Shown here: piece after piece, positions 12,358-23,287 of the stretch
Numbering within the stretch: the stretch's first letter is position 1
How the letters are laid out: each line of letters starts with the position of its first letter
DNA from: Batillaria attramentaria
Lineage: Eukaryota > Mollusca > Gastropoda > Batillariidae
Length of the DNA stretch: 64,000 nt
Direction: 5' to 3'
Assembly: GCA_018292915.2 (NCBI GenBank)
Contig: JACVVK020000493.1
Coordinates: 331,001-395,000, forward strand
The notes under the pieces: model-generated
Databases searched by the model: none
Seen by the model: the letters and a program-made list of their open reading frames with translations, nothing else
What the model was told of the DNA's origin: nothing
Position numbers and translations under genes: made by a program

Positions 12358-13127
12358 CCTTGTATTTATAGGATATATTAAAAGTGCATTATGTATCAAC
12401 TTTTGATCTATAAAACACTCGTCCCATTAGAGTATGATATGCGATGCTTTCCGTGTCTAATTTGGCTGAAAAAAGCTGCAAATTAGCTTTTTTTTCTGTT
12501 GGGAGGGGGAAGGGGGATGGAGGAAAGATGGACCACGTATATTGTCAAAGAAAGGAATTGATCAACAGTTAGTCTAATACTGATAGTTTTATTCTCCTTA
12601 ACGCGAGCCCTGTAGACAGACAGACATACAGAGAGAGAGAGAGAGAGAGACTGAGCTCCCAATCAGGCAAAAAAACCAAAATAATAATAAAAACAACATA
12701 TAACAATAGAACAACAAAAATGCATCTCGTATTTTTTCTTCTTGCCAACATTCAATTTTGCACGGAACACAATGGTAAAGAACCAATTCAAGAAAAGAAA
12801 ATCATGCGCCATCATGTGCCTGTCCTAAGTGACGTCAGACCTGACCTGTTTTCTTAGAATGAGTGAAATTTTCTTGGAAATGTACTTTCGGTTTCTTACA
12901 ATGAGTGAAATTTTCTTGGAAATGTACTTTCGGTTTCTTATATCCGAGTTTTTGTATCAAGCGGGACAAGAAATTTGCTTTCCTAAAACCGAGTTTTCTT
13001 ATAAGCGAGTTTCTTGTATCCGAGTTTTTGTAATACATAATAAAGAAGAGTTTGGCCGGGGGAAAAAAATTTGTTGGCAATAACCGAGTTTTCTTATATC
13101 CGAGTTGCTTATATCCGGCGTCCACTG
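11891..13127. mobile_element. Pogo/Tigger-like non-autonomous element, copy 1 (1.24 kb)
   Basis: Bounded by TA at 11889-11890 and 13128-13129. The left end is CAGTATACGTTGGTTATAAG and the right end (reverse complement) CAGTGGACGCCGGATATAAG. Motifs of the type CTTATATCCGAGTT recur throughout both ends. The body includes a (GA)n tract at about 12316-12352, an A-rich tract, and a near-perfect duplication of about 54 bp around 12857-12945. No transposase is present. A second copy in the same orientation is at 30667-31844. Confidence 0.88.
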
Positions 13128-13150
13128 TATATGCAAGGCAATCACATTTT

Positions 13151-14692
13151 CATGGGTGAAAGTTGGCAATTTTGAAAATAAGGAAACTTCTTTTCCCAGG
13201 CCGGGGTCCAGGGGCCGCCTAGGCCCCGGCGGGGTGCAGGGGCAGAGCCCTGCTGGGGGGACCAGGGGGGCAACGCCCCCCGGAAAAAAACACGAATTTT
13301 GCCAAATTTAAGAGCCAATTCTAGGCCTCTCGTGGCACCTGAGAGCCTTTGATAGCTATTCTTATCTACCACATTTTCCCTTCAAATTTCAACCCTTAGA
13401 CTCAAGCTATTACAGACCTCTTGTTGCTGTACACAAGTTTATCCAAAATTAATAATCATTGTGGAGAATCAAACTCTAAAATCCACACATTAGAAGACCT
13501 GTCAGTTTACTCTCAGAAACTGAGAAAGGTTCAGCATGGTTTAGGAGGGTGCCAAAGTGCAGTTTTTGAATAGCAAAGTGTATCTGTTATACAGTCGGAC
13601 CCACTGACTTAACAGGATGACACTTTATACAAATTTACAGTTTGCAGGTACATATTTTGATTTCCAAGCACAGGCGTTTCAATATCTGTGTAAAACTACA
13701 CAGTGTGTTTACCACAAACTGCCTAACACTTACTATGATGATGAAGTGTCAAAGCCAGGAGTGCACGCCTGCTTAATTGTTAAGCTAGGGGTGTGCAGGG
13801 GAATGCTCCCCAAGATTTGTTTTTACATACACTGAAATCTGTGTGAGTGATTCAGTTTAAGTGCTTCAGAGGAGGACTGACTGAAACACTTTTTGAGAGG
13901 CCAGAAAATTTATAGCCAAAGGTGGAAATCCGACAAAGGCACGGTGGAAGATCCTAAGCCCTGACTGTTAACTATATGGTTATCTTGATTAGTCCCTCCC
14001 CCAAATGAGATCACTAGTATTGATTTTTCGTATTGATTTTCGTCTTAAAATAGACTTCGGGAAAATCCAGTACCCGCAAGTCAGGTGTGCCACAGCCCGC
14101 GCACGATCATCCTAGGCAAATTTTTGGTAACTTAATCGTCGTGTCTGGCCCTAACCAACGATCCGTAATGCATTTTTCTTTCTGCTGTTTTAGTTTTGCG
14201 TAAGAAAACACAACCGCTCAATGCTTTATCGACGCCGGCTAAAAAAAAGTGGCGAGAGCCTGTGGGAAAATCCGGTACGCGTACACCCAAGTCGGACGAT
14301 CATCATACGCGCATTTTTGTAGCTAAAACGTCGCGTCTGCCCCTCAGAAACGATCTGTATTGTATTTTTCTTTCTTTTGGTTTGATTATTCGATTTTTAA
14401 AAATCCAGATGAATGCTTCATTGGCGCGAAGATCGCATGGATGCTAACATTCGTGAGCTGCAAAACGGCTGGTCGTTGACGCTTCTGATTGGCTGACTGA
14501 CGAGATCGGACGACAGCCATTGGCCAAACAACCACGCGATAATGCCAAACGGAATTTACCGGGGCGCGGGAAAAGTTGGATCGGAAAAGAAAGGATTTTT
14601 TTTTTTTTTTTTTTTTGGAAAATAAGGATTTCCTTATTTGATGACTTTTAAAATAAGGAATTCCGCCATGAGGCGGAAAACTTTCACCCATG
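13151..14692. mobile_element. Candidate terminal-inverted-repeat element of about 1.54 kb
   Basis: The 14-base sequence CATGGGTGAAAGTT starts at 13151 and its exact reverse complement ends at 14692. AAAATAAGGAA-type sequence lies just inside both ends. The interior holds a cluster of GC-rich hairpins (13205-13281) and two degenerate copies of a roughly 200-bp unit (about 14059 and 14263). No transposase was seen. It starts 24 bp after the pogo-like copy 1. I could not define a target duplication. Confidence 0.55.
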
Positions 14693-14877
14693 CATTTTAT
14701 CCTTATGCAAGTTTATGACACACTCGAAAGAGGCTTGAGACAAGCACCAACCGCACCACTGGATCGGTAGCAGTGAAAGAGAATCTATCTCTGATATCAC
14801 AGAATGAACAATACAACTATTAGGCAAAAAAAAAAAAAAAGTTGTTTCTGGAAACATGGCTTAAAAAATAGGGCAGG

Positions 14878-15372
14878 ACCGGCCCCCGTAGTGTAGTGGT
14901 TAGCACTTCGGACCGTGGACCGGGAGACCCGGGTTCGAATCCCAGCCGAGACAAGCGGGATTTTTCCTACCTAGGTCGGCTCCTACCCAGAGCGGGTGTG
15001 CTATGGGCCCAATGGGGAGGCTGTTGCCACACAGCCGAGCTTCATCCACTTCACGGGTGCGACTTTGGGGGTGCTTCCCTTGGTATGACACGTCTTATGA
15101 TGTGGATGATTACACGGCCGGCACCGCAGGTGCCGTAGTTCCCGGGCCTGGTGAACGCCGGGATATTTATGACAGGAAGCGTGGAATGCGGCCCTGTCCC
15201 GCAGTCCCAAACCACATGGACCTCCATAGCATCATCTTACCATCATCCTCATCTCCATCATCATGCATAATAAAAATTGCCCCAGCCTTCGAGCCCTCCG
15301 TGGATTCCACCCATGACCTGGGAGGAACACCACTGGAGCTGGCAAAAAGAGTTGGGGCAGCAAAAAAAAATA
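14878..15372 (+). mobile_element. tRNA-derived SINE, family A, full length
   Basis: The head is tRNA-like, with an A-box region (TAGTGTAGTGGTTAGCAC) and a B-box (GGTTCGAATCC). A conserved body follows, containing the palindromic CGGCACCGCAGGTGCCG, then an A-rich tail. It is flanked by a perfect 15-bp duplication, AAAAAATAGGGCAGG, at 14863-14877 and 15373-15387, which fixes both ends. Related copies are at 39165, 58495 and 63154. Confidence 0.93.
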
Positions 15373-15387
15373 AAAAAATAGGGCAGG

Positions 15388-17182
15388 TAGGTATGTAGGG
15401 GTTTTTTTGTTTTGTTTTTTTTAACCCCCCCCCCCCCCCAACACATATATCCAAGAACAAAGAAACAGGGTATTAATAAGAAATGATGCTCTGTGAAACT
15501 GTATTTAATATTATAAAACACCATCTTACCATATTTCGTTCTAATCTTGGGTCCGCGATGGCGCACGACTTCCCTGACAACAGGCGCATGAAAACCGAAA
15601 CCGGTCGTGCTTGTATTTTTTTTCTTTTCTTTTTTTCCAGCAGCCAAAACAATTTTTTTGGGGGGGGGGGGAGGGGGGGGGGGAATAGGGTCGGTCGGGT
15701 TACCAGAAACAACAATTTTTTATTTATTTTTTGCCTTAGAAATGTGAAAAAAAAAAAAAATAGAAAAGAAGATGCCACTAATGTACATGTACCATCAACA
15801 CATCATTTACACACAAAAAATTGATCTTACTCTTTCCTGTAACACAAACCAAGGTAGTTTTCAACAAATATCGTATGCTTTGGTGTGCAAACAGTTGGCA
15901 GTCAGCTTGATGTAGCAAGGGAGATATTAACCCTTCCCCTGCCCTGGATCAAGCCATGTGTGCCATGCTTGCTGCAAGCAAGGGAGGAGGGTGGGTGGGC
16001 AGGTGTTTGAGGGTTTAACATCCTTTTCCACCACATAAGGGAGATATCAAAGACATGAAAAAGCCAGCACAACTATTTGGCCCCAGCCGGAAGGAGACAT
16101 CATGATATGGAAAATATACACAACAAACATAACAGTTTTTAAATGGTAATCACAGCAAACATGTGTTCATTTTCCTTTAAAAGCAAAGGGGTGGGAAGGT
16201 GGGGTGTGAAGCAGGCAAGATTTTCTGAAAATCATTTGATGTAAACTCAAGATAACACAGAATCCAGTGGCGTGCATGTAAGCACTAGTGACAGCTGATG
16301 GTGGTGCTGGTAGTAATGACAACATTTCAAAACACAGCCACATCACCAAACCACGTAGTGGATATAATTATTTCAAATTCTATTTTATCACATAAGCAGG
16401 GTTTGTCTCCTCCCAGCACCTCTGGAAGTTTGTTCAAACTGTTAGTGACTGCGCTAGTGAATTTTGCTAGCTGGTACCCTTGTTTGCAGCTGCTTTCATT
16501 AGAAAATCAAACTAGTATCAGGGAAAACGTAGTTGGTTGTTTGTCACCCCACCCCACCCCCCCGTATGTTCTATTAATAGCACTACAAACAGAACACACT
16601 GGCAACTTTGACACTGCGCATTATGCGCAGTGCAGCTGAGAGTTGAATGGTCTGAGCATGTACATGTATATATATATACACAGTCTCCACTTACAGCCTG
16701 GGCTATGGCCATCTTGAACTGACATCGTTTTATAGTTTGGAGACAGGAGTAAACATTGAGAAAGAAAAAACTATATATGCAGTTTTCATGGGTTGGTTGT
16801 GCTTCATTCCAACCAGTACATCTGACTAACAGGACTGTATATATAATTTCCATTTCCGAATCAGTAATTTACCTCACTGAACTGTGTATGCAGTGTATGA
16901 GAAAGTTAACAACAGTGGCGCACACTTAGGTATCCATCTGAACAGACAAGGCATTAACATGTGTGACCCTGTCTGGTCTTTGGGGTCCTCCCCTGTCACC
17001 ACTATGGCAGGGACTTTAAACACAAATATTCTGTCAGCTGGAGATACTTTCTAAAACTAAGACTGCCACAAACAGGCATCTGGCAAAGTACATGTGCAGG
17101 CGATAAAACAACAAAGAAACAAGAGCTGCAGTAGGTATCACGATCACATCTCAGGAATGCTGATGCTCCTCTGTATTCATCT
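15388..17182. other. 3' flank of the SLC35C1-like gene
   Basis: This probably includes the 3' UTR of the minus-strand transporter. It contains G-rich and T-rich homopolymer tracts (15420-15440, 15658-15690), a SINE-B fragment (15990-16092) and a perfect 10-bp-arm palindrome at 16612-16632. No exon was recognised. Confidence 0.45.
15990..16092 (-). mobile_element. SINE family B, truncated 3' part
   Basis: Matches the body and tail of the family B SINE (TTTCCACCACAT, GATATCAAAGAC, GCCAGCAC, TATTTGGCCCCAGC) but lacks the tRNA-like head. Confidence 0.75.
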
Positions 17183-19059
17183 TCAAACAATCTCGGAGTC
17201 AGAATCACTGTTGTGTTGCTTGAAGGAGATGGTCCCTTCAGTTGAAGCGGAAATCTGATATTCTTGAACAGCAACCTCAATTTCTCTGCTGCTAGAGCGC
17301 CTGGTGCTGCTGAGACTGTAAATCAGTATTCCTGCCATCACCAGAAAATTACCTACCCACCAAATCGCAGTTTTTGTCTCCGAGTTTACAAGCACAGCTA
17401 AAAGTGTCTGCAGCAGTGACTTGGCATTGACGCTGATGTGGTGCGTCACAGGGGAGGTAACGCTGATAACTCTGACGCTGGTAAGACCCACAAGGAGGCT
17501 GAGAACGCCCGTCAGCAGCAGACGCCACCAGAGCATGAAGTCCTGGAGTTCACCGTTTGTCCACACCCACTGCAACTGCCCAGTGCTCAGGACAAGAGGA
17601 ACCAAAAGCACAAAGCTGTTTAAGTTGTTCATGAGGGAGACTTTGAAGGAGCTCCCATCAACGAACTTGTCCACGCGTTTGATGTAGATTCCACAAAGGG
17701 CTGCAAAAAGGCTGGCAAGAATGCCGTACAGGACACCGAGGAATGTGAGACTGCTCAGCAGTCTTTCCTGGTCAGCACTCATGAAAAAACCGCACATGAT
17801 AAGCAAACAGGAGCAGATCACTTGTTTCGAAACAGGCACACCAAGAAACGTCCTGGAGAAAATGACGGTGAAGATGATGGTGGAAGACCGAGCCACTTGG
17901 TAGAAGGCCACCCCTATGTGTTTGAGGAGGAGATTGTTCATGACGATGACCCCGATATAGGTGAAGGACATGGCAAGGACATTTTTATCGAGGAAAGCTT
18001 GAGGGGCGATGCCACACTGAATGCTACGTTGATCCAGAAGGCGCTTGAGAGCTATACCAATAAAGATTGCTGCCAGTGCAACAAGGGTCTGGGACCATGT
18101 AATAAAGACTGTAATATCTGGACCTGAAAAAAAAAAAATGAAAAAAAAGCAATGACACATGCATAAAGTCACCATACATAGTAATACACTGTACAACAGA
18201 ATTAACAGACCAATACACCACAGAATGATTTCCTCTCTCCCCTTTGGTGAAACTCTTTAAAAAGACCAACAAACCCCCCCCCCCCCCCAAAAAAAAAAAC
18301 CAAAAAAAAAACCCAACTTCAATCACCTGGGGCATCAATTTTATTTATTCATTTTCCACCTTTTTTTCATGTGCACAATTCATCTTTCATTCACTAGTTC
18401 AAAGGAGTTCAGCTGTTTGTATGCACACATTAAGCTAAGAAATACAGCTACGAAAGTGCTGTTGAAAGCACTGTAAATGTAGTACATGTACTGGAACAGG
18501 TCCCAGTGGTTGAGTACACCAACACCTTGAACAATTTCATTGTTGCCATCGGATTCAGCGGAACAAAACACATCAACTTGCCAAATTTTAAATCAGTCGG
18601 ACAAACTGTTCTCTTATAATAAGCTAATTACTGCAACTTTGACATTAGGCAATGGTCCATTTGTTTTCCTTGTGATAAGTCATGTAATGAAGACAGAGCC
18701 TGTCCCACCTAAAGCCCAAAACTCGGAAGTTATAATGACCATAACTTTGTTACTATTGGTCCGATTTTGATCATTCAAAGTGCATTATGTTCAGATTTGA
18801 AAGGACTTGCCAATCAGAGACACAACAATGAAAAAAACAAGTTCAATTTTTCCTCTGGCATTGCTACTTGAAGCGCCCACCCATGATCAAACCATCACAC
18901 AGCTACATTGTGTAGAAAGTTTGCAAATAAAATCACGTTACCTTGCTGGCCTTGATCCATCAACTGTTTGTTTACGAACACAAGAGTGATGGCCATGGCC
19001 CAGTGGCAGGCGATGACGAACAGGACATGACAGCGCAGGAGACCCCCACCGGCTGCCAT
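17183..19059 (-). CDS. SLC35C1: GDP-fucose transporter-like nucleotide-sugar transporter (SLC35C family)
   Basis: A Golgi membrane antiporter expected to bring GDP-fucose into the lumen for fucosylation, in exchange for GMP. Two exons: 19059-18942 (start MAAGGG) and 18123-17183 (stop TGA at 17185-17183). They join in phase through a split Gly codon to give 352 residues, close to the vertebrate length of about 364. The family features are visible: FVNKQLM in the first helix region, a GVAFYQVARS segment, SADQE in the middle loop, VDGSSFKVSLMNN, TSPVTHHISVNAKSLLQTLLAV, and ETKTAIWWVGNF near the end. About ten hydrophobic segments are present. The cytosolic tail is Ser- and acid-rich. The N-terminus is shorter than in mammals, and the open frame continues upstream of the chosen Met, so the start is likely but not proven. 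The substrate is inferred from family resemblance. Confidence 0.9.
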
Positions 19060-20017
19060 GGCAACGACTCTTGGTGGCCAATGCTGCTGCTTCCCCAGTC
19101 AGGTTGTCACCACAAGTGGCAGTCATGTCCACAAGAAAGCTGGAATAGATTGTGGGGTCCTTTTGATTACTGTGTACCACCATAAAACGAGAATGGCACA
19201 AGTCTCTACAGCTCATGTGTAATCGTGATCTTTTCACTCAAGAAATGTACTTAGAAGTTAGACAGGAGAGATGTCATGATCACATGCTGATCAGTCTCAT
19301 TTAATTATCCTAAATTATCAAGACAATGCAACACAGTAACCCTGTACAAAAGGTGCAGTTTACCTGGTCATAATGAATAACTATGATCTAGAGTCCAACA
19401 GCAGGGAAAGAGCTACCCTATCATCCATCAACTGAACTGGTCTGCAAGCAACACTCACAGTGCATGAACAAGAGTGTACTATTACCTAACACAGTTACAC
19501 TACAACATGTGTGGTAGATGTAGTAGATGTCGGTGATGGTTACAAACCGTGCAAGACAGCACTCCCCTGTAACTGGACTGCATGTGAATCCTGACAACTT
19601 GTGCACCTGTTACACCGCTTTACGATGCTTTGCTAATAGGCAGTGTCTTATTTATATATGTTCAGTAAGAAAGACTGAAGGTACTATTAATCAGACAGTA
19701 CAAAAGGCATGGGAGAAGTTAGTTGCCAGCACCGCGTGACAGGTTTGTGGATGAATAAACACTGATGATGTGCACCTGTTAAGGTATGGGCCTTCGGAAT
19801 TACAGAACATGTTACAAGTGCACTTGCATAGAGACCCCGAGTCTCGCCCAATCTCTCTTCTCCTGTTTGTCACACAATTTCTTTAGAGACATGTCTCTGC
19901 ATTTAGAAACAATGGGCAATCAAACAAATCAACCAAGGGACAGCTCTGCTCAGAAACACCTGCAAAGTTGAATGACCACGGATGAACATCAGAACTTACA
20001 GACAGCAGCTGTATCAC

Positions 20018-20322
20018 TGTTGTAGAGATCGCGAAAAGTCACTGCATTTCGATGGAAATTTCTAGACCATCCCAGAACATATGATTGCAGTAACGTCACT
20101 AGACTACATAACCTTGGAAAGATTCCGTACTTGCCAATAAGTTGCGGAATGTTCTAGATCTGACCTGTTAGTATATAAGCAGCACTGCACAGCGTTCTGG
20201 GTTCTTCCTCTTTCATGAGTTTGTTCTTTGCGCATCTTCTGTTAATAAAGTATTGGAGTTGTATCCCGTGTCTTCTCTGCGAGTGCACCGAGAGAGCGAC
20301 ATAGCAGGAGAAAAATACAACA
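20018..20322 (+). mobile_element. Solo LTR of an LTR retrotransposon
   Basis: A 305-bp unit begins TGTTGTAG and ends TACAACA, with TGTTGT/ACAACA terminal inverted repeats. It is flanked by a perfect 5-bp duplication, ATCAC (20013-20017 and 20323-20327). Inside, a TATA box (TATATAA, 20172-20178) is followed about 70 bp later by AATAAA (20244-20249), the normal order for U3, R and polyadenylation. No internal gag/pol sequence is attached, so this is a recombined solo LTR. It lies about 1 kb upstream of the SLC35C1-like start, in the opposite orientation. Confidence 0.92.
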
Positions 20323-20327
20323 ATCAC

Positions 20328-22522
20328 CTGACCAACGTCAGCATTGTAAGTATTTCAAGAGCAATCCAAAATGTTATTAGGTGTCTTGTTGGCATAGAAA
20401 CCATGTGCATGAAGATCAATAACTGGATGACATGTACAGATACAGCAGATGTCTATGGAGTCCAATCACATGCATCTTCTTCCATTAATGTCCAACTGTC
20501 ACGCTTGATAATAACTGATGTGACATTAAATCACCACATAGAATAATATTATTACTATTAGATACAAAAATATATATCTATACACATGTATGTACGCACA
20601 TGTACATACATATATATGGGGTTATCAGACACCTGACAGAAAGGAAACACCATTACACTCACTAAGCACTGCTCATTTGCCCTTGATGCTCAGCTGATCA
20701 TTGGACTGATCTACAGAAAGCACCTCTCAAAAATGATTTTCTTTCTTGTTGGTCTTTACTCTCATTCTTTGAAGTCTTCATTCCTTTTCACAACAGTAAT
20801 GTCTGACTCTGAGAAATGTTATTCCCTTAACGGTGAGCCACGCTTCTTCATACTTGTACTTATTCTGCAGACTAAACTGAAATTGAGTCCAATCACCATT
20901 TTTCTAGATGGACAGCAGTTGTGTGCACGCAGTGAAGTCCCTCATACCTATTCTTAGCCGGGTCTAAATGGGCACACCTTTAAAAAAATTGCATAATTGT
21001 CCATGTATTGACCCTAGCGATTGGATGTCTAACCAAACAGCAGATTTGACCCAAACCACCCTACCACAAAAACTATCTGATTCAAAACCAGTGTCAATAA
21101 CTTGGGAGAGGTGTACACGCTACACCTGACAGAAAATTCATTATTTCTGGGTACCATCTCTGCACCGATAGACCTATACTCGGCTTGTTTACTACACCAT
21201 GACATTTGAAAGCGGTTTATGCAGGGGTGACTAACAACGCTTTGAAATGCCCGACTCGTGACTCAAAATACCCGCCCACAGCCCCTGAGGGCCATGGCGG
21301 TGCTGCACTTTAGTTACTACTGCTTGACGCTAAGTCTATAATGCGTGCAACTGTCCGTTGCTGCATACGATTTGGCAGCGACCACGCTTCAATAGGTTGC
21401 AGACAAAGCACCTTTGCCCTTACATAATCTGTCCGGACTGTCAGAGCTTTGTGTTGCGTCGTTTGTGCCTGGCGATCCCACTGAACTAAGAGGCTTGTTG
21501 ATGACGACTTTTGTCCACTGGGAAACCCGCCTAGCGAGCTCTTCAGCCGGCAAGCGCCGTGAGTCACGAAATTGATAGTCATGAAGTTTACGTCGTGCAG
21601 CACGGTATGACTTTTCAAACAGGGGAAACTACTCTATCAAGCGTCGACATTTTCCCACACTTCTCGTGTGCACTCAGCAAATTGCAAGGCTGTAAGTGTA
21701 ACCCCCCCCCCCCCCCGCACTTTAATATTTGTTTTGATCAATTCATAGCTGCATACCCACGACAAAGCGATATTTCACAACGGTTTCGTATTCAGCCTTT
21801 TGCATGGTCTTGGTGCGTCAGTCGTCGCCGGCTTCAGTTCGCTGAATCACGATGTTGGCGGTAGATGACAAAAGGGCGGTTTAATGTGGAATAATACATG
21901 TAACTAACCGGTTTTTGAATCCGAGTAGGTCAGTGTACCCGGCCGCGCGGTGCCGCCGGCTACAGCCCACGACGGTGACCCGGATAATCCGGCATGAACA
22001 GAAATTTTGACAAATTTGACAAAATTGCAGATTTTGTGCAGGAAAAAATGAGTGCAGGCTGGTTTTTTTTTTTTTTTTTTGGTAGAAACACTCTTTTTCG
22101 CAAAAATAAAATCCAAAAACTTGCAGTTTGTTCTGCTGATTAAAAATTCAACTGAGTTACAAAACTAAAAACATCAGTCAGGCGGTTGCCGACACGCGGA
22201 CGGAGAGTGTGGACCGACTGGTTTACGCAGATGGACTATATTCACATTAACTGACTGTCTTTGGCTGTTTTTCTTCTTTTCGGTTTTCCCCTCTTTTCTT
22301 TTTGTGTGTGTGTGTGTGTGTGAGTGGAAGACTCTCCTCGCGCAGTGTGCAGATTGTCTTTGACTTGTGACCTCTCGTATGACCCGCAGGAGAAAGTTGT
22401 ACCGTGCAGCACGACGAGACACCGCTCTCAGCCGCCATTTTTCTACTTGCCGATTCACCGTGCACTCATTTACTGCATCTTTCAACAACAGCCTTCATTG
22501 CTGGTTTGTCATTGCTGGAACC
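20328..22522. other. Region between the solo LTR and the 14-3-3 gene
   Basis: No confident exon was found. The region has AT-rich microsatellite-like sequence at 20580-20625, a C run at 21703-21717, a T run at 22063-22080 and a (TG)n at 22303-22322. The last 200-350 bp must contain the 14-3-3 promoter and 5' UTR, but I see no clear TATA box. Upstream in-frame ATGs exist from 22367 but give a non-family N-terminus. Confidence 0.45.
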
Positions 22523-23287
22523 ATGGCTTGTACTGCACTAGTGGACAGTTTAAATGACGTTGAAGACCTGATCACGCTGGCTAAGCTCGCCGAACAGGCC
22601 GAACGCTACGATGACATGGCTCGAGCAATGAAGAAGGTTACAGAGACGGAGAAGAAGTTGAAAACGGAGTGGCGTAATCTCCTTTCGGTTGCATACAAGA
22701 ACGTGGTTGGGGCCAGGCGGTCATCTTGGAGAGTGATCTGTATGATTGAAGAGAAAGCAGAGTCTAAGAATCATAAGAAAAGTTCTCTAGAGTTTCGCAA
22801 GAAGGTGGAAAAGGAGCTGGATACAACATGCCAGGAAGTGCTGAAACTGCTTGACAATTACCTCTTGGAGAACGTGGCGACAGATGAAGAGCGAGTATTC
22901 TATTTGAAGATGAAGGGCGACTACTGGAGGTACATGGCAGAGTACACGGATGTTGCTGGGGGTGAAGACCGCGAAAGAGCCATAGCCAATGCCAAGGATG
23001 CCTATGAAAAGGCGATGGAAGTAGCCAAGAAACACATGCAATCTACTCACCCCAATCGCCTTGGACTTGCACTGAACTATTCTGTGTTTTATTACGAGAT
23101 TATGAAAAAACCGGACAAGGCATGCAACCTGGCCAAAGAAGCATTTGACGAAGCTATCCATGAGCTAGACAACTTGCAACAGGAGGAGTGCAAGGACAGT
23201 ACTCTTATCATGCAGCTGCTCCGTGACAACCTCACGCTGTGGACCTCCGACACCTCAGCAGAAAATGGTGGTGATGCACAAGACTGA
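22523..23287 (+). CDS. 14-3-3 protein, zeta/beta-like, intronless
   Basis: A dimeric phosphoserine/phosphothreonine-binding adaptor of the cytosol. It is 254 residues in one uninterrupted exon, against 245-255 for the family. The start was chosen at GGAACCATGG, a good Kozak context that gives the usual N-terminal helix. Phosphopeptide-pocket residues are present: Lys59 and Arg66 (LSVAYKN, GARRSSW), the Arg-Tyr pair in GDYWRYMAE, and [14 protein letters not shown]. Signature 2 reads [20 protein letters not shown], with Cys where Tyr is usual. The first signature is preceded by EWRN rather than EERN. The acidic tail ends NGGDAQD. The sequence is clearly 14-3-3 but divergent from the highly conserved zeta form, which, with the lack of introns, suggests a lineage-specific paralogue or old retrocopy that stayed open. 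Confidence 0.95.
   Translation: MACTALVDSLNDVEDLITLAKLAEQAERYDDMARAMKKVTETEKKLKTEWRNLLSVAYKNVVGARRSSWRVICMIEEKAESKNHKKSSLEFRKKVEKELDTTCQEVLKLLDNYLLENVATDEERVFYLKMKGDYWRYMAEYTDVAGGEDRERAIANAKDAYEKAMEVAKKHMQSTHPNRLGLALNYSVFYYEIMKKPDKACNLAKEAFDEAIHELDNLQQEECKDSTLIMQLLRDNLTLWTSDTSAENGGDAQD

Noticed and set aside
12829..13083. 84-codon open frame, repeated at 31546-31800
   Set aside because: It lies inside the two pogo-like elements and is made of the duplicated terminal repeats. Identity reflects recent transposition, not coding constraint.
14880..14960. Possible tRNA gene from the A-box and B-box
   Set aside because: The anticodon arm does not fold properly and the sequence continues into a conserved 0.5-kb body with target duplications, so it is a SINE head. 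The same applies to the heads at 35.7, 42.7, 43.3, 49.4, 51.4, 51.6 and 58.5 kb.
21310..21618. 102-codon minus-strand open frame
   Set aside because: No family resemblance, no splice context and ordinary composition. It is within what chance allows for a window this size.
22367..22522. Upstream in-frame ATG extending the 14-3-3 protein by 52 residues
   Set aside because: The extension has no counterpart in the family, whereas ATG 22523 has a good Kozak context and gives the standard N-terminal helix.
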